Shown here in pieces: positions 58,648 to 64,000 of a stretch of 64,000 nt of DNA. The translations under genes and the position numbers were made by a program. The notes beneath the pieces were generated by a model. It had not been told where the DNA came from. It saw only the letters and a program-made list of their open reading frames with translations, and searched no databases. The DNA is from Massilia sp. IC2-278 (GTDB lineage: Bacteria; Pseudomonadota; Gammaproteobacteria; Burkholderiales; Burkholderiaceae_D), in the NCBI RefSeq assembly GCF_020708045.1, contig NZ_JAJFES010000017.1:1-64000 (forward strand), in the 5' to 3' direction. How positions within the stretch are numbered: the first letter of the stretch is position 1; every line of letters begins with the position of its first letter.

Positions 58648-60276
58648 GTGCAACAGATCAAACACCTTACAGCCGCAATCCTCATCGCGTTTTCTGCCGC
58701 TGGCGCCTATGCTCAAACACAAGCGCCAGCGATCGCCGCCATCGCGCCAGCCAGTGCCTACGACCTGGAACAGGACGTCACCCGCACCATGAAGGCCTTC
58801 GACGTGCCCGGCATCGCGATTGCCGTCGTCAAGGACGGTCAAGTGATCGCTGCGCGCGGCTTCGGCGTGCGTAAACTCGGCGAGCCGGCGAAAGTGGATG
58901 GCAAGACCCTGTTCGAAATCGCCTCGAACTCGAAAGCCTTTACCGCCGCCGCCCTGGCCATGCTGGTCGACGAGGGCAAGCTGAAATGGGACGACCCGGT
59001 GGTCAAGCACCTGCCGGACTTCCAGATGTACGATGCCTACGTCACCCGTGAAATGACGGTGCGCGATCTGCTGACCCACCGCAGCGGCCTGGGCCTGGGC
59101 GCCGGGGACCTGCTGTGGTGGCCGACCACCAACTTCAGCACCGACGAGATCATCGAGAAGCTGCGCTACATCCGCCCGGCCACCAGCTTCCGCAGCAGCT
59201 ACGCCTACGACAACCTGCTGTACATCGTGGCCGGCAAGATCATCGCCCAGAAGTCCGGTAAATCCTGGGGCGATACGGTGCGCGAGCGCATCCTGAACCC
59301 GGTCGGCATGACCACGACCACCACCAGCCTGGCGGAAAACGAGGGCAACCCGAACGCCTCGAACGCGCACAGCAAGATCAAGGACAAGATCAGCGCCGTG
59401 AAGTCGATGCCGGTGGCGAACGCGGTCGGCGCGGTGGGCATCAACACGAATGCCGAAGACATCGCCAAGTGGATGCAGGTGCTGCTCGACGGCGGCCGCG
59501 TGGCAGGCGCCAAGGGCGCGGACGGCAAGGAACTGCGTTTGTGGAGCGAAGCGCAATCGCGCGAGATGTGGACCGCGCAGACGCCGATGAAGATCAACAC
59601 GCCGAAAGGCCCGCTGGCGTCCACCAAGCCGAACTTCTATGCCTACGGCCTGGGCTTCCAGCTGCGCGACTACAAGGGCCAGCTGGTGGCCATGCACGGC
59701 GGCGCACTGCAGGGCTTCTATTCGCGCGTGCTGCTGGTGCCGGAATCGAAGCTGGGCATCGCGATCCTGACCAACGCCGAAAGCGGCGGCGCCCTGAGCG
59801 CGCTGCAGTACCGCCTGATGGACCAGTACATGACGGGTTCCACGCCGACCGACTGGATCAAGCTGGTGTCCGATATCGAGGAAGAAGCGCATGCCAAGGA
59901 ACTGGCGCGTTTGAAGTCGGCATCGACCACGCGCGCGTCGACGTCGAAGCCGTCGCTGGCGCTGTCGGCCTACGAAGGCCAGTACGAGGACCCGTGGTAC
60001 GGCATCATGAACGTGAAGCGCAATGGCAACAAGCTGGTGATGTCGTTCTCGAAGACGCCCGATTTGACAGGCGAGATGGAACACTTCCAGCACGACACCT
60101 TCATCGTGCGCTGGAAGGAGCGCAACTTCAATGCCGATGCGTATGCGACCTTCTCGCTGGACCATGACGGCAGCATCGATCATGTGAAGATGAAGGCGGT
60201 GTCCGAGGAGACCGACTTCAGCTACGACTTCCATGATTTGCTGTTTACGCCGGTGAAGGCAGCAGCGAAGAAGTAA
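58648..60276 (+). CDS. Exported serine hydrolase, beta-lactamase class C fold with DUF3471-like tail
   Basis: A 542-residue protein with a signal peptide (QHLTAA-type start, cleaved near AGAYA). The penicillin-binding fold shows Ser93-N-S-Lys96 (SxxK), a Tyr motif in SYAYDN, and HGG in VAMHGGALQGFYS replacing KTG, as in class C esterases/peptidases. Residues about 440-540 are a DUF3471-like beta domain (YEGQYEDPWYGIMNVKR). GTG 58648 follows AAGGAACC. Probably a D-aminopeptidase or esterase; the substrate is unknown. Confidence 0.86.
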   Translation: MQQIKHLTAAILIAFSAAGAYAQTQAPAIAAIAPASAYDLEQDVTRTMKAFDVPGIAIAVVKDGQVIAARGFGVRKLGEPAKVDGKTLFEIASNSKAFTAAALAMLVDEGKLKWDDPVVKHLPDFQMYDAYVTREMTVRDLLTHRSGLGLGAGDLLWWPTTNFSTDEIIEKLRYIRPATSFRSSYAYDNLLYIVAGKIIAQKSGKSWGDTVRERILNPVGMTTTTTSLAENEGNPNASNAHSKIKDKISAVKSMPVANAVGAVGINTNAEDIAKWMQVLLDGGRVAGAKGADGKELRLWSEAQSREMWTAQTPMKINTPKGPLASTKPNFYAYGLGFQLRDYKGQLVAMHGGALQGFYSRVLLVPESKLGIAILTNAESGGALSALQYRLMDQYMTGSTPTDWIKLVSDIEEEAHAKELARLKSASTTRASTSKPSLALSAYEGQYEDPWYGIMNVKRNGNKLVMSFSKTPDLTGEMEHFQHDTFIVRWKERNFNADAYATFSLDHDGSIDHVKMKAVSEETDFSYDFHDLLFTPVKAAAKK

Positions 60277-60281
60277 CAGAA

Positions 60282-60303
60282 AAAGGGGCCGCGGCCCCTT
60301 TTT
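60282..60303 (+). terminator. Intrinsic terminator after the serine hydrolase
   Basis: GGGGCC/GGCCCC stem around GC, with an A lead and a five-T tail. Confidence 0.85.
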
Positions 60304-60320
60304 CATTGTTGGCTTGTACC

Positions 60321-60524
60321 GTACGGTGGGCACTCCGTGCCCACGCGGAATGCGATGTCATCGGCGGCCGTGTTCTGGACGCGTTGCGCATATCGAGACA
60401 ACGTGTCTCAAAGAACAATCGCTAACGTTTATCTTGGACGACAGCCAACGCTGTGCAGAGTACCGGCATCAAACGGAGCCAACCCGTATCAGGCTTCCGC
60501 GTGGGCACGGCGTGCCCACCGTAC
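60321..60524. repeat. Palindromic intergenic repeat, locus J (inverted pair with GTACGG ends)
   Basis: Units 60321-60348 (forward, GTACGG end, loop TCC) and 60497-60524 (reverse, CCGTAC end, loop GGC), enclosing 148 bases without a gene. Both ends carry the GTACGG variant, as in locus F. Confidence 0.85.
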
Positions 60525-60573
60525 GGTCACCGCCCCGATCATTCCTGCCTCACGAATATGCCGGCGCTACGAT

Positions 60574-60597
60574 AAAAAACGGGGCCATCGGCCCCGC
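60574..60597 (-). terminator. Terminator of the methyltransferase-like gene
   Basis: Stem CGGGGCC/GGCCCCG with a three-base loop. Read on the minus strand it is followed by six Ts, 6 bases beyond the stop at 60602. Confidence 0.88.
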
Positions 60598-60601
60598 TTA
60601 C

Positions 60602-61393
60602 TTACTGCTTCACGAATTTCAACGTCATCCGATCGCTCTCGCCAATCGCCACGTACTTCTCGCGATCCTTGTCCTTGTTCGCCAGCACCGGCGGCAACGT
60701 CCACACGCCCTTGTCGTGGTCGGCCTTGTCCTTGGCATTCGCATTCACTTCCGACCTTCCCGCCAGCTTGAAGCCCGCGCTCTCGGCCATCTTGATCACG
60801 TACGACTCGTGCACGTAGCCGCTCGATGCCTTTTCGTCCTGCTTCATCGACGCCGGCAGACGATGGTCCACCACGCCCAGCACGCCGCCCGGCTTGAGCA
60901 CCTTGTGGATCTCCTTGAAGATCGTCTTCACCGAGTCGTCGCCATACCCCACCCAGTTGTGCAGGTTGCGGAAGGTGAGCACCATGTCGACGCTGTTCGG
61001 CGCGGCGATTTCGTAGCGGCTTGGCGGCTCGAACACGCTGGTCACGACCTTGTCGTACAGCGCCGGATTCGAGTCGAGCTTCTTCTTGAAGGCCTCGCCA
61101 TAGCGGTTGCCCGGTGCGACGGCCTGGCCGGCGCCGATCAGCTTGCCCTTGTCGCGCAGGTAGGGCGCCAGGATCTCGGTGTACCAGCCGCCCGAGGGCA
61201 CCAGTTCCACCACCGTCATGTTCGGCTTGATGCCGAAGAAGGTCAGCGTTTCATAGGGATGGCGATAGACATCGCGTGCGCTGTTGGTGGCGGCGCGGTG
61301 CTCGCCGGCGATGGCGGCTTTCAAAGCGTCGTCGGCGTGGGCAGCGCCCAGCATGCCGGTGGCCAGTGCTGCTGCCAGGATCAGTCGTTTCAT
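60602..61393 (-). CDS. Exported class I methyltransferase-like protein
   Basis: A 263-residue protein with a signal peptide (MKRLILAAALATGMLGAAHA), then a SAM-methyltransferase-like domain: motif I VVELVPSGGWYTEILAPYL (about 63-81), an acidic strand, and VLKPGGVLGVVDHR (motif III region). Motif I lacks the usual GxGxG, reading P-S-G-G-W. ATG 61393 has GGAGA about 10 bases upstream and gives the signal peptide. A methyltransferase outside the cytoplasm would lack SAM, so the role is open. The gap 61394-61706 shows no gene. Confidence 0.8.
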   Translation of the reverse strand: MKRLILAAALATGMLGAAHADDALKAAIAGEHRAATNSARDVYRHPYETLTFFGIKPNMTVVELVPSGGWYTEILAPYLRDKGKLIGAGQAVAPGNRYGEAFKKKLDSNPALYDKVVTSVFEPPSRYEIAAPNSVDMVLTFRNLHNWVGYGDDSVKTIFKEIHKVLKPGGVLGVVDHRLPASMKQDEKASSGYVHESYVIKMAESAGFKLAGRSEVNANAKDKADHDKGVWTLPPVLANKDKDREKYVAIGESDRMTLKFVKQ

Positions 61394-61706
61394 CGGTTGC
61401 GTCTCCATTGTGGTTGAGCGTCGCGCCCGATGATCGGGCATGCATACCGCACAGTCAAGCGAATCCGCGTGCACCTTCGGAGGGAGTGTCAATACAAAAA
61501 CGCCCTCGCATGCAGCAGCCGTGCGTAGTCGTGTAGCCAGTTTGTATCGGCCGCAAAGATTGCCTATTCAAAACGTTTAGTTGCTGATAATGTTTAGCGG
61601 TTTGCCGTTGCGCTCGCAGCGCCGGCAGCCACGAGTTCACCATATACATACGCGGCACGGTCCGTATGAACGCCGCCCCAGAAGCAGCTTGAATTCAGGA
61701 GACAGA

Positions 61707-63344
61707 ATGGAACGTCGTACCTTCCTCAACATCGGCACCATCGCCTTTGGCTCGATGCTGATCCCGGTGGCTGGCCGCGCAATCGCGGCCGAAGAGCTGC
61801 TCAATCCGATGGCCGCATCGGCGAAAAAGGCGCTGGCGGACATCGCGCTGAACGCCGCCACCAAGGCCGGCGCTTCCTACTGCGACGTGCGCATCGGGCG
61901 CTACCTGAACCAGTTCGTCACCACCCGCGACCTGAACGTCGAGAACGTCGTGAATACCGAGTCGGCCGGCGTCGGCGTGCGCGTGATCGTGAACGGCGCC
62001 TACGGCTTTGCCGCCACCTCCGACATGACCAACGACGGCATCGCCGGCGCGGCGCGCCAGGCGGTGGCGATTGCGAAGGCCAACGCCAAGCTGCAGACCG
62101 AACCGGTGCAGCTGGCGCCGGTGAAGGGCGTGGGCGAGGTTAGCTGGGCCACGCCGATCAAGAAGGACTGGCGCACGGTGCCGATCAAGGACAAGGCCGA
62201 CCTGCTGATCGCCGCCAACAAGGCCGGCATGGACGGCGGCGCCAACTTCATGCAGTCGATGCTGTTCCAGGTGAACCAGCAGAAGTACTTTGCTTCCACC
62301 GACGGCTCCTACATCGACCAGGACCTGCACCGCCTGTGGGCGCCGATGACGGCCACCGCGGTCGACAAGGCCACCGGCAAGTTCCGCTCGCGCGCCGGCC
62401 TGGGCGCGCCGGTCGGCATGGGCTACGAGTACCTCGATGCCCGCCCCGAGCACAAGATCAAGGCCGCCGGCGGTGTCGCCACCCTCTACACCCAGTCCTA
62501 CGACATCGTCGAGGACGCGCGCGCCGCCGGCCGCGACGCCAAGCGCAAGCTCACCGCGAAGTCGGTCACCCCGGGCAAGTACGACCTGATGCTGACGCCG
62601 GAACACCTGTGGCTGACCATCCACGAATCGGTGGGCCACCCGACGGAACTCGACCGCGTGCTCGGCTACGAAGCAAACTACGCCGGCACCAGCTTCGCCA
62701 CGCTCGACAAGTGGCAGACCAAGAAATTCAAGTACGGCTCGGACCTGGTGAACATCGTCGCCGACAAGACCACCCCGGGTTCGCTCGGCGCGGTGGCCTA
62801 CGACGATGAAGGCGTCAAGTGCAAGCAGTGGGACATCATCAAGGACGGCATCCTGGTCAACTACCAGGCCACGCGCGACCAGGCCCACATCATCGGCGAA
62901 AAGGAATCGCATGGCTGCTCGTACGCGGACTCGTGGAGCAACGTGCAGTTCCAGCGCATGCCGAACGTGTCGCTCGCGGCCGGCAAAAAGAAAATGACGC
63001 CGGACGAGATGGTCAAGAACATCAAGAAGGGCATCTACATCGTCGGCGACGGTTCGTTCTCGATCGACCAGCAGCGCTACAACTTCCAGTTCGGCGGCCA
63101 GCTGTACTACGAAATCAAGGACGGCAAGATCGGCGAGATGCTGGAAGACGTGGCCTACCAGGCGAACACCCAGGAATTCTGGAGCGCCTGCACGGCCCTG
63201 TGCGACGAGCGCGACTGGCGCATGGGTGGTTCCTTCTTCGACGGCAAGGGCCAGCCGCCGCAGATTTCCATCGTCTCGCATGGCGCCTCGACCGCGCGCT
63301 TCAACGGCATCAACGTGATCAACACCGCCCGCAAGATCGGTTAA
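61707..63344 (+). CDS. TldD/PmbA-family metalloprotease with Tat signal
   Basis: A 545-residue TldD-type protein. It starts MERRTFLNIGTIAFGSMLIP, with an RRTFL twin-arginine motif and cleavage near AIAAEE, so export is by Tat. The zinc motif HExxxH is H306-E-S-V-G-H311 in LTIHESVGHPTELDR, with the later cysteine region HGCSYADSW. E. coli TldD/PmbA are cytosolic and process microcin and CcdA; this branch is exported, and its substrate is unknown. AGGAGA precedes the ATG. It is followed 10 bases later by its partner. Confidence 0.9.
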   Translation: MERRTFLNIGTIAFGSMLIPVAGRAIAAEELLNPMAASAKKALADIALNAATKAGASYCDVRIGRYLNQFVTTRDLNVENVVNTESAGVGVRVIVNGAYGFAATSDMTNDGIAGAARQAVAIAKANAKLQTEPVQLAPVKGVGEVSWATPIKKDWRTVPIKDKADLLIAANKAGMDGGANFMQSMLFQVNQQKYFASTDGSYIDQDLHRLWAPMTATAVDKATGKFRSRAGLGAPVGMGYEYLDARPEHKIKAAGGVATLYTQSYDIVEDARAAGRDAKRKLTAKSVTPGKYDLMLTPEHLWLTIHESVGHPTELDRVLGYEANYAGTSFATLDKWQTKKFKYGSDLVNIVADKTTPGSLGAVAYDDEGVKCKQWDIIKDGILVNYQATRDQAHIIGEKESHGCSYADSWSNVQFQRMPNVSLAAGKKKMTPDEMVKNIKKGIYIVGDGSFSIDQQRYNFQFGGQLYYEIKDGKIGEMLEDVAYQANTQEFWSACTALCDERDWRMGGSFFDGKGQPPQISIVSHGASTARFNGINVINTARKIG

Positions 63345-63354
63345 GGAAACGCAC

Positions 63355-64000
63355 ATGACCATCCTGACCCAGGAACAAACCAAGCGCATCTGCGACCGCG
63401 TGCTGTCGCTGACCAAGGCCGACGAGTGCATCGTCAGCATCGGCGGCAAACGCGCCGGCAATATCCGCTTCGCCCGTAATGCCGTCTCCACCGCCGGCCT
63501 GACCGACGACACGTCGATTACCGTGCGCGTCGCCTTCGGCAAGCGCCAGGGCACCGCCAGCATCAACGAGTTCGACGACAAGTCGCTCGAACGCGTGGTG
63601 CGCCGCGCCGAAGAGCTAGCGCGCCTGGCGCCGGAAAACCCGGAGTTCATGCCGGCCGTGGCCAAGGCCGCGTTCAGGCAGTCGAACACCTTTGTCCAGA
63701 AGACCGCCGACATCGACCCCGAGATCCGCGCCCAGGCCGCCGCCTACAGCATCGAGGCCTGCCGCAAGCAGGGCCTGGTGGCTGCCGGCTTCCTGACCGA
63801 CACCACCTCGTTCGAAACCATCGCCAACTCGAACGGCGTCTTCGGCCACCAGGTCCTGACCTCGCTCGACTTCACCTGCACCATCCGCACCGAAGACGGC
63901 CGCGGCTCGGGCTGGGTCAAGCGCTCGGCGCGCGACCTGGCGAAGTTCGATCCGCGCGAAGCGGCCGACGTCGCCATCGAAAAGGCGCTGCGCTCGGTCG
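63355..64000 (+). CDS. TldD/PmbA-family protein, PmbA-like partner (cut by window end)
   Basis: Open from ATG 63355 (AAGGAAA upstream) to the end of the window: 215 codons so far. The N-terminal domain reads CIVSIGGKRAGNIRFARNAVSTAG and EDGRGSGWVKRSARD, typical of the PmbA/TldD half that lacks the zinc motif. No signal peptide is visible, in contrast to its Tat-exported neighbour. Members of the family act as heterodimers, so the pair should work together; if so, a signal-less partner raises a localisation question. Confidence 0.85.
   Translation, partial: MTILTQEQTKRICDRVLSLTKADECIVSIGGKRAGNIRFARNAVSTAGLTDDTSITVRVAFGKRQGTASINEFDDKSLERVVRRAEELARLAPENPEFMPAVAKAAFRQSNTFVQKTADIDPEIRAQAAAYSIEACRKQGLVAAGFLTDTTSFETIANSNGVFGHQVLTSLDFTCTIRTEDGRGSGWVKRSARDLAKFDPREAADVAIEKALRSV

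Overview
The window looks like chromosome of a high-GC betaproteobacterium, most likely Oxalobacteraceae (Massilia/Telluria/Duganella-like). This is inferred from the protein families and gene orders: queA-tgt-yajC-secD-secF, the argR/ast/NAD-GDH cluster with paired arginine succinyltransferase subunits, and the YceI-YceI-cytochrome b561 operon. Coding is dense. I see no tRNA, rRNA, CRISPR array or prophage.

Region by region. 1-254 holds the tail of an IS3-type transposase and a 22-bp inverted repeat. 255-11052 carries recG, queA, tgt, yajC, secD and secF, with a XenA-type ene-reductase, a VOC protein and a LysR regulator set between tgt and yajC. 11053-11708 holds two tandem candidate small RNA genes, each with its own terminator. 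11709-15338 encodes an HDOD protein, a MarR regulator with a small coupled protein, an EamA transporter and an ArgR-type AraC regulator. 15442-17718 is one AT-rich gene for a nuclease-like/NACHT STAND ATPase, which separates argR from the arginine succinyltransferase operon it probably controls. 18171-30546 runs astC-astA-astA-astD-astB-gdh2-astE, a complete route from arginine to glutamate, succinate and 2-oxoglutarate.

30879-36718 has a second ene-reductase, a DUF2807-type lipoprotein, a flavohemoglobin and NsrR pair with matching NsrR-like operators, and an amino-acid permease. 36885-42886 has a membrane-bound hybrid histidine kinase, an exported alpha/beta hydrolase and a PAAR gene with two unknown neighbours (probable type VI secretion cargo). 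42967-50469 has an S46 dipeptidyl-peptidase, a cardiolipin-synthase-like enzyme, a GlsB-type membrane protein, a glycine-zipper repeat protein and the cytochrome b561/YceI operon. 50669-64000 has a TonB-dependent receptor, purB, a GST, a PfkB kinase, a UPF0016 cation exporter, an M1 peptidase, a beta-lactamase-fold hydrolase, an exported methyltransferase-like protein and a TldD/PmbA pair cut by the window end.

Throughout, ten intergenic loci carry 21 copies of a short palindromic repeat. Its stem sequence changes between copies but always stays self-complementary, and most copies sit in inverted pairs. With the tandem sRNA candidates and the STAND gene, this is the least explained and most interesting part of the window.
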